From the NCBI RefSeq assembly GCF_025399895.1, contig NZ_JAODUA010000009.1:213391-277390 (forward strand): 64,000 nucleotides of DNA. The letters run 5' to 3'. Of the stretch, positions 1-8,903 are shown in pieces. Both the position numbers and the translations under genes were made by a program. Below the pieces are notes generated by a model that was given only the letters and a program-made list of their open reading frames with translations, did no database searches and was not told the origin of the DNA. The DNA comes from Streptomyces sp. ASQP_92. GTDB lineage: Bacteria; Actinomycetota; Actinomycetes; Streptomycetales; Streptomycetaceae. The stretch's first letter is position 1. Each line of letters begins with the position of its first letter.

Positions 1-235
1 ACGCGAGCACGGTCCGCAGGATCGAGCGGGTTTCAGGGGCGCGGGGAACTGCGCGAGAAGCGACCACGGTCCGCAGGGTCGAGAGGGGTTAGGGGCGCGG
101 GGAACTGCGCGACCAGCCACCTGGGGCCCGCAGACGAAAGCGGGTTGGGGGGCGCGGGGAACTGCGCGAGAAGCGAGCACGGTCCGCAGGCCGAAGGGCA
201 TTCAGGGGCGCGGGGAACTGCGCAAACCAGCCCAC
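1..235 (+). repeat. Tandem intergenic repeat block (four GCGCGGGGAACTGCGC units)
   Basis: Four copies of a roughly 21-bp core (GGGGCGCGGGGAACTGCGCGA) start at 36, 92, 149 and 205, so the period is 56-57 bp. Three of the spacers contain a related ACGGTCCGCAGG or similar segment. The same core recurs in reverse orientation near 12.16-12.44 kb and 45.13-45.36 kb and in forward orientation near 53.67-53.75 kb. No ORF in the block looks coding. It lies downstream of the lysyltransferase-like gene, and its polarity suggests it belongs to a + strand gene beyond the left edge. 235-329 is further GC-rich spacer with nothing recognised. Confidence 0.85.
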
Positions 236-329
236 CCACCCCGGGCCCCGGCCCACGAAAAGCAGAACCCCGGCACCGCACCCCCCGCAGGGGGCCCGGC
301 ACCGGGGTGTGGGCGGGAGGGGGGGACCC

Positions 330-2171
330 CTACGCCGCTCTCATCTCGCGCTCCTTGGACGGCGCATGCGCACACGCCCGATCCCGCCGAGCCGCCCGCG
401 TCAGGCGGGCCAGCGGGCCCGGCAGGCCCAGGTTCACGAAGCCCTCCGCCTGCATCACGGCGAAGCCGATGCGGGGGAGGTCGGCGTGGGCCCGGTAGAC
501 CATGAAGCGCGGCTCCCAGCGCGGCTGGAACTTCGCGTTGAACTTGTACAGCGACTCGATCTGGAACCAGCGGGAGAGGAAGACGAGCAGGCCCCGCCAC
601 AGGCGCAGGACCGGGCCCGCGCCGATCTTCTCGCCGCGCGCCAGCGCCGAGCGGAACATCGCGAAGTTCAGCGAGACCTGGCGTACGCCGATCTTCTCGC
701 AGGCCTGGAGCGAGGCCACGATGAGCAGCTCGTTCATGCCGGGGTCGGCCGAGCGGTCGCGGCGCATCATCTCCAGGGACATTCCGTCCTTGCCCCAGGG
801 GACGAAGTGCAGGATGGCCTTCAGGTCGCCGAAGGGGGAGGGGGCCGCGCCCTCGTCGTCGGCCTTGTGGGCGGTGGCGATCACGCAGTCGCCGTCGTTG
901 GGGTCGCCGATGCGGCCGAGCGCCATCGAGAAGCCGCGCTCGGTGTCGGTGCCGCGCCAGTCCTCGGCGGCCCGCCGGATGCGCTCGAGCTCTCCGTCGG
1001 AGAGGTCACGAACGCGCCGTACGCGGGTTTCGTAGCCATTGCGCTCGATGCGCTTGACCATCTGACGTACGTTCCGCATGGCGCGTCCGGCCAGGGAGAA
1101 ATCCGCGACGTCCACCACCGCCTCGTCACCCAGCTCCAGGGCGTCGAGCCCGGTCTCGCGGGTCCAGACCTCGCCGCCGGTCTCGGAGCAGCCGACGACC
1201 GCCGGGGTCCAGGAGTGCGCCTTGGCCTCGTCCATGAAGCGTTCGATGGCGCCGGGCCAGGCCTCGACGTCGCCGATGGGGTCGCCGGAGGCGAGCATCA
1301 CGCCGGAGACCACGCGGTAGGTGACGGCCGCCTTGCCGCTGGGCGAGAAGACGACGGCCTTGTCGCGGCGCAGCGCGAAGTGGCCGAGCGAGTCGCGGGC
1401 GCCGTGCTTGGCGAGGAGGTCGCGGAGCTTGTGCTCGTCGTCCTGGGTGAGCCGGGCGGCCGGGTGCTCGGGGCGGAAAGCCAGGTAGATGGTGGTGACG
1501 GCGGTGAGCAGGCCGAGCGCGCCGAGCGAGTAGCCGACGGTCCAGCTGGTCTTGCCCTGGTACTCGACCGGGCCCTCGAAGCCGAAGAGGCCGTACATCA
1601 CGTGCTGGATGCGGTCCACGATGCTCGGGTTGCCGACGGTGCGGTGCGGGTGGACGCTCACGATGACCAGGCCCAGGCCCAGCGAGCTCGCCCCCATCAG
1701 GAAGAAGTTCGCCACCGCCTTCCAGCGGCTGCGCGGGTCGGGCAGCGCGTTGAACTCGCTCCGGTGGCGGACGAGCAGCGTGAGAAGTACCAATGAGATC
1801 AGTACGCCGACGACGGAGTGCCGGTACCAGAACTGGGCCACCGCCCCGATGGGCAGCAGCACCACGGCGGCCCGCCAGGCACGCCGCTTGCGGCGCTTCA
1901 GACCGTGGGCGAGGAGCAGCAGGAGGATGCCGGCGCTGAGCGCCACGGCTGCCGCGAAGGGGCCGAAGGTGCCCGGCAGCACCTCGCTGACCGTGTGGAA
2001 CCGACTGTGCCGGACGCGATCGAAGACTCCGGCCGCGATGTCCAGGAGGCCCACGATCGTGCAGGCCGTACCGACCAGCTTGGGAACCGACTCCGCGCGC
2101 GGTCCGCCGAGGACCTTTCGTACACGAGTCGGAACCGATCCGTTTTTGTCCCCATCTATCCTGACAGACAT
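330..2171 (-). CDS. MprF/LysX-like phosphatidylglycerol aminoacyltransferase (DUF2156 membrane protein)
   Basis: 613-residue membrane enzyme. The first ~235 residues carry about six hydrophobic helices, one of them a Leu-rich run near residues 80-90. The rest is a soluble GNAT-like DUF2156 domain, with a conserved-looking MSLEMMRRDRSADPGMNELL segment and a SLYKFNAKFQPRWEPR C-terminal motif typical of bacterial phosphatidylglycerol lysyltransferase families. The family transfers an amino acid from aminoacyl-tRNA to phosphatidylglycerol and reduces surface negative charge; the amino acid used here cannot be read from sequence. The ATG start at 2171 gives a short basic N-terminus. No lysyl-tRNA synthetase domain is fused, unlike mycobacterial LysX. 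It is divergent from the esterase gene at 2322. Confidence 0.8.
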   Translation of the reverse strand: MSVRIDGDKNGSVPTRVRKVLGGPRAESVPKLVGTACTIVGLLDIAAGVFDRVRHSRFHTVSEVLPGTFGPFAAAVALSAGILLLLLAHGLKRRKRRAWRAAVVLLPIGAVAQFWYRHSVVGVLISLVLLTLLVRHRSEFNALPDPRSRWKAVANFFLMGASSLGLGLVIVSVHPHRTVGNPSIVDRIQHVMYGLFGFEGPVEYQGKTSWTVGYSLGALGLLTAVTTIYLAFRPEHPAARLTQDDEHKLRDLLAKHGARDSLGHFALRRDKAVVFSPSGKAAVTYRVVSGVMLASGDPIGDVEAWPGAIERFMDEAKAHSWTPAVVGCSETGGEVWTRETGLDALELGDEAVVDVADFSLAGRAMRNVRQMVKRIERNGYETRVRRVRDLSDGELERIRRAAEDWRGTDTERGFSMALGRIGDPNDGDCVIATAHKADDEGAAPSPFGDLKAILHFVPWGKDGMSLEMMRRDRSADPGMNELLIVASLQACEKIGVRQVSLNFAMFRSALARGEKIGAGPVLRLWRGLLVFLSRWFQIESLYKFNAKFQPRWEPRFMVYRAHADLPRIGFAVMQAEGFVNLGLPGPLARLTRAARRDRACAHAPSKEREMRAA

Positions 2172-2321
2172 CGCTTCCCGTGACTCCGCGAGAGATTCAG
2201 TTGGCCGGGGGACGGCGTCCGCGCCGTCCAGCCGGACAATTTGCGCCCTCTAGGACGGGACTTGAGGGGGGCGGGTTCCCTCGGTCCCAGGAAAATCTCA
2301 GCCAGAAAGTTTCATCGACTC

Positions 2322-3434
2322 ATGGGTCTCACGAGCAACAAGGTGCTGGCACTCGCCGCGTTCCTGGCGGTGGTGCTGTTCGCGGTCACCATCTGGTTGT
2401 GGCCGCGCCTGGCGCGTCGCAGCTGGAAGGCAGTGACGGGCCGGATCGGGCTGCTGCTCGCGACCCAGCTGGCGATCTTCGCCTCGGTCGGTCTCGCCGC
2501 CAACAACTCGTTCCTCTTCTACGGATCCTGGGCGGATCTGTTCGGACAGGAGCAGGACCTGGGCACGGTCGTCGACCATTCGGCGGGCGGCAAGAACATC
2601 AAGGTCGTCGGCACGCAGAAGCCGGACACCCCGGGCGCGGGAAAGCCGCAGCTCGGGGGCGAGATCCAGAAGATCGTGCTGGGCGGTGAGAAGTCGAAGA
2701 TAACCAGCCCCGCCTATGTGTATCTGCCGCCCGAGTACTTCCAGAAGGCGTACGAGCACAAGACGTTTCCCGCCTCGATCGTGCTGACCGGGTACCCGGG
2801 CACGGCCGAGAACCTGCTCAAGGGACTGCGGTATCCCAAGACGGCCTGGGCGCAGGCCAAGCAGAAGAAGATGCAGCCGATGATCCTGGTGATGATGCGG
2901 CCCACCGTGGCGGGCCAGCGCGACACCGAGTGCGTCGACATACCCGGCGGCCCGCAGACCGAGACGTTCTTCGCCAAGGACGTGCCGGACGCGATATCGG
3001 CGAACTACCGCGTCGGCACCAAGCCCGCGAACTGGGGCTTCATCGGCAACTCCACGGGCGGCTACTGCGCCCTGAAGATCGGCATGCACCACCCCGAGAG
3101 GTTCGCGGCGAGCGCGGGCCTCTCGGCGTACTACGACGCGGCGGACGACCCGACGACCGGTGACCTCTTCCACGGCGACAAGCGCGAGCGCAACCGCGCC
3201 AACCTGCTGTGGAGCCTGGACCACATCAAGCCCGGCCCCTCGTCCTTCCTGGTCACCAGCTCGCTGTCGGGCGAGGAGAACTACAAGCCGACCCAGTCCT
3301 TCATCAAGAAGGTCAAGGCGCCCGGCCGGGTCTCCTCGATCACCCTGGACAGCGGCGGCCACAACTTCAACACCTGGCGCCGCGAGATACCGCCGACGCT
3401 GGAGTGGATCAGCGGGCGGCTCAGCGCGAACTGA
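2322..3434 (+). CDS. Membrane-anchored alpha/beta-hydrolase esterase (PF00756/antigen 85-like)
   Basis: 370 residues from the ATG at 2322; a TTG 27 codons upstream (2241) is possible, but the extra residues look non-coding. There are two N-terminal hydrophobic helices (about residues 7-24 and 38-58), then an extracytoplasmic alpha/beta-hydrolase domain. The nucleophile elbow reads GNSTGG and the likely catalytic His is in SGGHNFNTW near the C-terminus. Esterase D/mycolyltransferase-type proteins have this plan. Streptomyces make no mycolates, so the substrate is unknown. It diverges from the lysyltransferase-like gene, suggesting a shared envelope role. Confidence 0.75.
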   Translation: MGLTSNKVLALAAFLAVVLFAVTIWLWPRLARRSWKAVTGRIGLLLATQLAIFASVGLAANNSFLFYGSWADLFGQEQDLGTVVDHSAGGKNIKVVGTQKPDTPGAGKPQLGGEIQKIVLGGEKSKITSPAYVYLPPEYFQKAYEHKTFPASIVLTGYPGTAENLLKGLRYPKTAWAQAKQKKMQPMILVMMRPTVAGQRDTECVDIPGGPQTETFFAKDVPDAISANYRVGTKPANWGFIGNSTGGYCALKIGMHHPERFAASAGLSAYYDAADDPTTGDLFHGDKRERNRANLLWSLDHIKPGPSSFLVTSSLSGEENYKPTQSFIKKVKAPGRVSSITLDSGGHNFNTWRREIPPTLEWISGRLSAN

Positions 3435-3458
3435 CCGGCCGGGCCCCTCCCCGCGCGC

Positions 3459-4604
3459 TCAGCGCGAGCTGACCGATTCGACCTTCACCTCGGTACGGGG
3501 CACGGCGTGGGCGTCCGCGTCGATGGAGCGGCGCAGCGCCTCGTGGAGGCGGGCCGGGGTGAGGACGCCGAGGAAGCGGCCCCGCTCCTCGCGGTCGATC
3601 ACCGCGATCCAGCCCGCGTCGTGCTGGAGCATCGTGGCGAAGGCCTGCTTGAGGGAGGCGCCGACCGGCAGCCAGGCCTCCATGCGCCGGGCGTGCTCGC
3701 GGACCGTGCCCGTGCCGAGGCGGGCCTGCTCGCCGGAGATCCAGCCGTGCAGATTGTCGTCGCCGTCCAGGACGACCGCCCAGCGCGCGATGTCGGCGGG
3801 CAGCGGGTCGTCGAGATGGACCACGGGCGGCTGGTCGAGGTCGCCCTCCTCGATGGGCGTCACCGAGAGCCGCTTCAGGCCCCGGTCGGCGCCGACGAAG
3901 TCCGCGACATAGGGGGTGGCGGGGGCGCCGAGCACGGTGGCAGGGGCGTCGAACTGCTCGATGGCGCCCTGCCCGTAGACCGCGATGCGGTCGCCGAGCC
4001 GGACCGCCTCCTCGATGTCGTGGGTGACGAACAGCACCGTCTTGCGCACCTGCGACTGGAGGCGGAGGAACTCGTTCTGGAGCCGCTCGCGCACCACCGG
4101 GTCGACCGCGCCGAACGGCTCGTCCATCAAAAGCACCGGCGGGTCGGCCGCCAACGCCCTTGCCACGCCCACCCGTTGGCGCTGGCCGCCCGAGAGCTGC
4201 TCGGGGTAGCGCGAGCCGTAGGTCTTGGGGTCGAGCCCGACCAGGTCGAGCAGTTCGGCCGCGCGCTCGTGGGCCGTGGCCTTCTTGACGCCGAGCAGAT
4301 GCGGGACGGTCGCGGTGTTCTCCAGGACCGTCCTGTGCGGGAAGAGCCCGACCTGCTGGATCACATAGCCGATGCGGCGCCGCAGTTGGACGGGATCGAC
4401 GGTCGCTATGTCCTCGCCGTCCAGGAATATCCGGCCCTCGGTCGGCTCGATGAGCCGGTTGACCATCTTCATGGTGGTGGTCTTGCCGCACCCCGACGGG
4501 CCGACCAGGGTGACCAGTTCACCCTCGGCCACCTCGAAGGACAGATCGTCCACGGCGGTGGTGCCGTCGGCGTACCGCTTGGTGACGTGCTCGAACCGGA
4601 TCAT
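3459..4604 (-). CDS. opuCA: Osmoprotectant ABC transporter ATP-binding protein (OpuCA/ProV type)
   Basis: 381 residues from the ATG at 4604 (MIRFEHVTKRYADG). ABC ATPase domain: Walker A GPSGCGKTTTM, Q-loop in YVIQQVGLF, signature LSGGQRQRVGVA, Walker B VLLMDEPFGAVD and switch His in FVTHD. The C-terminal ~120 residues contain a CBS-like region (GWIAVIDREERGRFLGVLTP), as in OpuA/OpuC ATPases, where CBS modules respond to ionic strength. It energises the two permeases and binding protein encoded divergently at 4755-7239. The 150-bp divergent gap is the probable control region. Confidence 0.92.
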   Translation of the reverse strand: MIRFEHVTKRYADGTTAVDDLSFEVAEGELVTLVGPSGCGKTTTMKMVNRLIEPTEGRIFLDGEDIATVDPVQLRRRIGYVIQQVGLFPHRTVLENTATVPHLLGVKKATAHERAAELLDLVGLDPKTYGSRYPEQLSGGQRQRVGVARALAADPPVLLMDEPFGAVDPVVRERLQNEFLRLQSQVRKTVLFVTHDIEEAVRLGDRIAVYGQGAIEQFDAPATVLGAPATPYVADFVGADRGLKRLSVTPIEEGDLDQPPVVHLDDPLPADIARWAVVLDGDDNLHGWISGEQARLGTGTVREHARRMEAWLPVGASLKQAFATMLQHDAGWIAVIDREERGRFLGVLTPARLHEALRRSIDADAHAVPRTEVKVESVSSR

Positions 4605-4754
4605 GGTTCCCCATTGTGAAGGCTGGTGGGCGCGCTTGTGTGAAGCCCATGTTGCTGTACGGCAAAGGCCCACGGCGATTGTCAGTGGGCGGGGATAGGG
4701 TTTGGTACGTACGTTCGGGGCAGAGGTATCGGCATGCCCGGGGGAGGTGGGGGA

Positions 4755-5435
4755 GTGGCGCGGAACTGCCTGGCGGCCAACGACTGGATCTGTTGGGAGT
4801 ACGTCAGCTCCCGCAGCCAGGAGCTCACCGACGCGACGGTCCAGCACATCTGGATCACCGCGGTCTCGGTCCTGATCGGCCTGCTCGTCGCCTTCCCCCT
4901 CGCGCTGCTCGCGCGCGGCCGCAAGGGCGTCGCGGCCACCGTCCTCGGCGTGACGACCGTGCTGTACACGGTGCCGTCCCTTGCCATGTTCGCGCTGCTG
5001 CTCCCCTTGTTCGGCCTCTCGGCCGGTCTGGTGATCACGGGGCTCGTCCTCTACTCCCTGACGATCCTGGTGCGGAACATCCTGGCCGGGCTCGAATCCG
5101 TGCCGCCCGACGCCCTGGAGGCGGCCCGCGGCATGGGGTACGGGCGCATACGGCTGCTGTTCGAGGTCGAGCTGCCGCTCGCGCTGCCCGCGCTGATGGC
5201 CGGGCTCCGGATCGCCACGGTGGCCACCGTCGCGCTGACCACGATCGGCTCGCTGGTCGACCACGGGGGCCTGGGCAACCTCATCGAGCAGGGTCTGCCC
5301 ACCTTCTTCAAGGCGCAGATCCTCACCGCCTCCGTGCTCTGCGTGGTGCTGGCGATCGCCGCCGACCTGCTGCTCCTCGGCCTCCAGCGGCTGCTGACAC
5401 CGTGGACGCGGATCCGTACGGCGAAGGCGGGCTGA
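4755..5435 (+). CDS. Osmoprotectant ABC transporter permease (ProW/OpuCB type)
   Basis: Binding-protein-dependent permease with about five transmembrane helices. The EAA loop reads EAARGMGYGRIRLLFEVELPLALPALMAGLR. I chose the GTG at 4755 (226 residues) because GGAGG at 4743-4747 sits 7 nt upstream; an ATG at 4734 would add seven residues of mostly Gly encoded by the Shine-Dalgarno sequence itself. It is 3 nt upstream of the second permease and pairs with it to form the membrane channel for compatible-solute uptake. Confidence 0.9.
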   Translation: MARNCLAANDWICWEYVSSRSQELTDATVQHIWITAVSVLIGLLVAFPLALLARGRKGVAATVLGVTTVLYTVPSLAMFALLLPLFGLSAGLVITGLVLYSLTILVRNILAGLESVPPDALEAARGMGYGRIRLLFEVELPLALPALMAGLRIATVATVALTTIGSLVDHGGLGNLIEQGLPTFFKAQILTASVLCVVLAIAADLLLLGLQRLLTPWTRIRTAKAG

Positions 5436-5438
5436 GCG

Positions 5439-6107
5439 ATGGGAGTCTTCACACAGGCCTGGTCGTGGCTGGCCACCGGCTCCAACTGGTCGGGGGAGGA
5501 CGGCGCCTGGCACCGGCTCGGCGAGCATGTGTACGTCAGCGCGCTGGCCCTGCTGGTGTCCTGCCTGGTCGCCCTGCCGCTGGCGCTGTGGCTCGGCCAC
5601 ATCGGCAAGGGCGGCGCGCTCGCCGTGAACCTGTCCAACGTGGGCCGGGCCATCCCCGTGTTCGCGGTGCTGGCCCTGTTCATGGTGACGCCGCTGCGCA
5701 ACGCCGGCTATCTGCCCACCGTGATCGCCCTGGTGCTCTTCGCGGTGCCGCCGCTGCTGACCAACGCCTATGTCGGCATGCGCGAGGTGGACCCGGCGGC
5801 GGTGGAGGCGGCCCGCGGCATGGGGATGTCGGGGCGCCAGCTCTTCCTCCGGGTCGAACTGCCGCTCGCCTACCCGCTGATCATGACCGGGCTCCGCTCG
5901 GCCGCGGTGCAGATCATCGCCACCGCGACGATCGCGGCGATGGCGGGCCTCGGCGGGCTCGGCCGCATCGTCACCGAGGGATTCGCGGTGTACGACACCC
6001 CGCAGGTGGTGGCCGGCGCGATGCTGGTGGCGGCGCTGGCCCTGCTGGTGGAGGGCGTCCTGGTGATGGTGGACCGCGTCTTCAGCCCGGTGCGGGGGCG
6101 TTCGTGA
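5439..6107 (+). CDS. Osmoprotectant ABC transporter permease, second subunit
   Basis: 222 residues, ATG at 5439. An N-terminal ~35-residue soluble stretch is followed by about five helices, with a second EAA loop (EAARGMGMSGRQLFLRVELPLAYPLIMTGLR) closely matching that of the preceding gene, which shows the two are paralogous partners of a heterodimeric channel. It is co-transcribed with 4755-5435 (3-nt gap) and with the binding lipoprotein at 6226. Confidence 0.9.
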   Translation: MGVFTQAWSWLATGSNWSGEDGAWHRLGEHVYVSALALLVSCLVALPLALWLGHIGKGGALAVNLSNVGRAIPVFAVLALFMVTPLRNAGYLPTVIALVLFAVPPLLTNAYVGMREVDPAAVEAARGMGMSGRQLFLRVELPLAYPLIMTGLRSAAVQIIATATIAAMAGLGGLGRIVTEGFAVYDTPQVVAGAMLVAALALLVEGVLVMVDRVFSPVRGRS

Positions 6108-6225
6108 CCCGGTGACCCCACCCCACCGTGCACACCCCGCACACCCCGGCACGCCCGGCACGCCCGGCTCCCCCGATCCCGCAACTCCCGTGATTTCGCG
6201 ATGTCTCCTGGATGGTGAACCCCTC

Positions 6226-7239
6226 ATGAGCAAGATCCTGCGCACGACCGGTGCGGTGCTCGGCACGCTGGCCCTGGCCGGCACGCTCGCCGCGTGCGGC
6301 GGCGACAGCCTGGAAAAGAGCAAAGCCAAAGACGGTACGAGCGGTACGAGCGGTTCGAGCAGTTCGGGCGGCTCCAGCAGTACGGGCGGCGGGAAGAAGG
6401 GCTCGCTGGTGGTCGGCGCGGCCGGCTTCACCGAGTCCGCGGTCCTGGCGGAGCTGTACTCGCAGGTCCTGGCCGACGCCGGGTACGCGACCTCCATCAC
6501 CACCGTGAAGAACCGCGAACTGTACGAACCCGCCCTGGAGAAGGGCGAGATCGACGTCGTGCCGGAATACGCGGCAACGCTCACCGAATTCCTCAATGCC
6601 AAGGTGAACGGCGACAAGGCGAAGGACAAGCCGCTCGCCTCCAGCGATGTCTCCGCCACGGTGGCCGAACTGACCAAGCTCGCCGGGCCGCGCGGTCTGA
6701 AGGTTCTCCCCGCCGGTGAGGCCGTCGACCAGAACGCGTTCGCGGTGACCAAGGAATTCGCCACCAAGAACAACCTCAAGTCCCTTTCGGACCTCGGCGC
6801 CGCCAAGGTGAAGGTGAAGGTCGCCGCCGGTGACGAGTGCAAGATCCGGCCGTTCTGCGCGCCGGGTCTGACCTCCAAGTACGGCATCGACGTCACGGGC
6901 ATCGACCCCAAGGGCGTCGGCACCCCGGGCGCCAAGCAGGCCGTCAAGGACGGGGTGGACCAGTTGGTGCTGACCACCACGACGGACGCGAGCCTGGACA
7001 CCTACGGCCTGGTGCTGCTCCAGGACGACAAGAAGCTCCAGAACGCGGACAACGTACTGCCGGTCGTCCATGCGAAGGACGCGGGCGGCCAGGAGATAAC
7101 CGACGCGCTCGGCAAGCTCACCAAGGCGCTGACCACGGCCGATCTGGTCGATCTCAACCGGAAGGTCGACGCCGAGCGGGCCAAGCCGGCGGATGTCGCG
7201 AAGGCGTATCTCCAGTCGAAGGGCCTGATCAAGAAGTAG
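6226..7239 (+). CDS. Glycine betaine/choline-type substrate-binding lipoprotein (OpuAC/OsmF family)
   Basis: 337 residues from the ATG at 6226. There is a lipoprotein signal with lipobox LAAC (lipid-modified Cys24), a low-complexity Gly/Ser linker to about residue 60, then an OpuAC-type solute-binding domain with characteristic GAAGFTESAVLAELYSQVL and EKGEIDVVPEYAATLTEFL segments. It delivers a quaternary amine-type osmolyte to the permeases encoded just upstream; the exact ligand is inferred from family. The upstream 118-nt gap is CA-rich and low-complexity. A 12-bp palindrome (GCCGAATTCGGC) spans its stop codon. Confidence 0.9.
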   Translation: MSKILRTTGAVLGTLALAGTLAACGGDSLEKSKAKDGTSGTSGSSSSGGSSSTGGGKKGSLVVGAAGFTESAVLAELYSQVLADAGYATSITTVKNRELYEPALEKGEIDVVPEYAATLTEFLNAKVNGDKAKDKPLASSDVSATVAELTKLAGPRGLKVLPAGEAVDQNAFAVTKEFATKNNLKSLSDLGAAKVKVKVAAGDECKIRPFCAPGLTSKYGIDVTGIDPKGVGTPGAKQAVKDGVDQLVLTTTTDASLDTYGLVLLQDDKKLQNADNVLPVVHAKDAGGQEITDALGKLTKALTTADLVDLNRKVDAERAKPADVAKAYLQSKGLIKK

Positions 7240-7325
7240 CCGAATTCGGCGATCGGAGTAACTACCGGGGAACAGATTGACGGGCGGGGGTCCATGGGGG
7301 CGCTACGCACGGTAAATTTCAGGCC

Positions 7326-8387
7326 ATGCCACGTGGACGCCACCGTCATTCCCCTCCGCTGCACCGGCTCCTCCAGCCGTCGGCCGTCGCCGGCGTCTCC
7401 GTCATCTGCGCCGGGGGCGCCTGGCTCGTCGATCAGCCAACGGCGCTGCGGGCGTTGGCCGCCGCGGCCGCCGCGGCCTGCGTCACCGGCTCGGTGCTCA
7501 TGCGCGCCTGGGACCGGGCGGCGGGCCGCCGGGTCGCCGAGCTGACCCGCTCGCGCGCCGCCGACCAGTGGCGCACCGAGGAGCGGATCGCCGAGCTGGA
7601 GACGGAGTTGGAGGAGTCGCGCGAGCTGCGCGGCCGCCTCGACGCCAAGCTCCGCACCAAACGCATGGAGCTGGCCGCGCTGCGCGGCGAGCACGCGGCC
7701 CTGCTGCGCCGCTACGCCAACGCCGAGACCGAGCGGGCCAGCGCCCTGGAAGGCCGGCGGCAGCTCGCCCTGGAGTCCACCGGACCCAAGGCGCTCATGC
7801 CGTCCGGCAGCACGCCCACCCCTGCCTCCTACCTCGCGGCGGCCCGCGCCCTGGAGAGCCTCGCGCTCAGTGCCGAACGCCAGGCGAAGGCGCGGGCCGA
7901 GGCCGAGGCGTCCCGGGCGCGCGAGTCCGGCGACGCAGGGCCCGGCGAGTTCCAGCAGGCCCGCGCGTCCAGGCCGTCCCGGGAGGATGAGGAGCCGCAG
8001 GGGAAGCGCGCGGCGGCCCTCGGCAACGGGGAGCACTCCCGTCCGTCGGCCGCCCTCACCACCGGCCCCCGCCGGGCCGAACTGCCCGCGCCCCCGGCGC
8101 CGGTGGCCGCCGCGGTCGTCCCCCATCTCGCCCGCCGCGCGGTGCGCCCCGAGGGCAGCTTCGACTTCTTCGGCACGGGCGGCGCCCAGGCGGAGGCCGC
8201 CGAACAGAAGGCCGCCGCGATCGAGGCCGTCCAGGACGAGGACCTCGCCGACGTGGTGGGCGCCGAAGTACTGGCGAACCGGGCCCAGCAGGGCCCCGGC
8301 AAAGTGGTCGGCGAGGTCATCGACCTGACTGTCCACGACGAGACGGAACAACTGGACGTGGCGGAACTGAGGACCGCGATCTCGTAG
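7326..8387 (+). CDS. Streptomyces-type membrane-anchored coiled-coil protein, function unknown
   Basis: 353 residues. Two short hydrophobic segments (about residues 18-34 and 42-58) precede a charged heptad-rich coiled coil (about 62-140: ERIAELETELEESRELRGRL...). The tail is Pro/Ala-rich, with an acidic conserved-looking C-terminus (EAVQDEDLADVVGAEVLANRAQQGPG). I recognise no enzymatic motif. It could be a cytoplasmic scaffold tethered to the membrane. It is unrelated in sequence to the upstream transporter and ends in a hairpin immediately after the stop codon. Confidence 0.7.
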   Translation: MPRGRHRHSPPLHRLLQPSAVAGVSVICAGGAWLVDQPTALRALAAAAAAACVTGSVLMRAWDRAAGRRVAELTRSRAADQWRTEERIAELETELEESRELRGRLDAKLRTKRMELAALRGEHAALLRRYANAETERASALEGRRQLALESTGPKALMPSGSTPTPASYLAAARALESLALSAERQAKARAEAEASRARESGDAGPGEFQQARASRPSREDEEPQGKRAAALGNGEHSRPSAALTTGPRRAELPAPPAPVAAAVVPHLARRAVRPEGSFDFFGTGGAQAEAAEQKAAAIEAVQDEDLADVVGAEVLANRAQQGPGKVVGEVIDLTVHDETEQLDVAELRTAIS

Positions 8388-8414
8388 CGTCCGCCCGCTT
8401 GTGCGGTGCGGACG
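8388..8414 (+). terminator. Hairpin after the coiled-coil protein gene
   Basis: CGTCCGC at 8388-8394 pairs with GCGGACG at 8408-8414, and CCGC/GCGG extend the stem inward around a TTGT loop with one bulged T. It begins directly after the TAG stop. No T-run follows, as is usual for actinobacterial terminators. Confidence 0.55.
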
Positions 8415-8903
8415 GTGACCTCGCGCGGCGGTGCCGCGCGGGGGTGAGCGGCCGCGCACGCCGGGCGGTCGACCGGACGGCATCGGGGAGGGCACGTGGC
8501 GCGGGCTCACGAGCACAGGCGCCCCTGCGCAGGGCGCCCGGGCCGGACGGGTGCGTACGCGATGGGGCACCCGGTCCGCACGACGGCCGATGACGATGGG
8601 CGCTCGCCCCGGACGACCGCCGACGGAACGACGCGCGGGAACGGGGCCGAGGCGCGCGGCAAAGGTCTGCGGCCGGTACCGAGGCCGCTGCGTCGTGGCG
8701 AGTGTCGGTACCTGCCGCAGAGTCCGGACGCACGGGACAGACGGCGTCCGGTCGGCCGCTCCCCCCGGGCGGCCATGGCACCCATTGTGATCGGGAACCC
8801 CGCCGTCTTTCCAGGGGGCACGGATGCAGATAATTGCCCGGCGGTCCGCTTCGCGCGCCACGACCGCCCCCACCGACCGCCCCCGCCACGGAAGGCGCTC
8901 CCC
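8415..8903. other. Long GC-rich spacer upstream of the MmyB-like regulator
   Basis: About 490 bases with no convincing gene. In-frame codons upstream of the TTG at 8904 translate to an Arg/Pro-rich peptide without family resemblance, so I treat this as leader or intergenic DNA. Nothing else is recognised in it, apart from an ATG at 8775 that could start a longer form of the downstream regulator. Confidence 0.5.

Noticed and set aside
3459..7001. Open frame of 1180 codons on the - strand through the transporter genes
   Set aside because: Only the last ~380 codons are the real ATPase; the rest mirrors the binding protein and permeases on the other strand and has low-complexity His/Arg-rich translation, the usual high-GC artefact.
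7239..7250. GCCGAATTCGGC palindrome at the binding-protein stop
   Set aside because: A short symmetrical sequence with no loop or T-run. It cannot form a hairpin of useful size and is not repeated elsewhere in the window.
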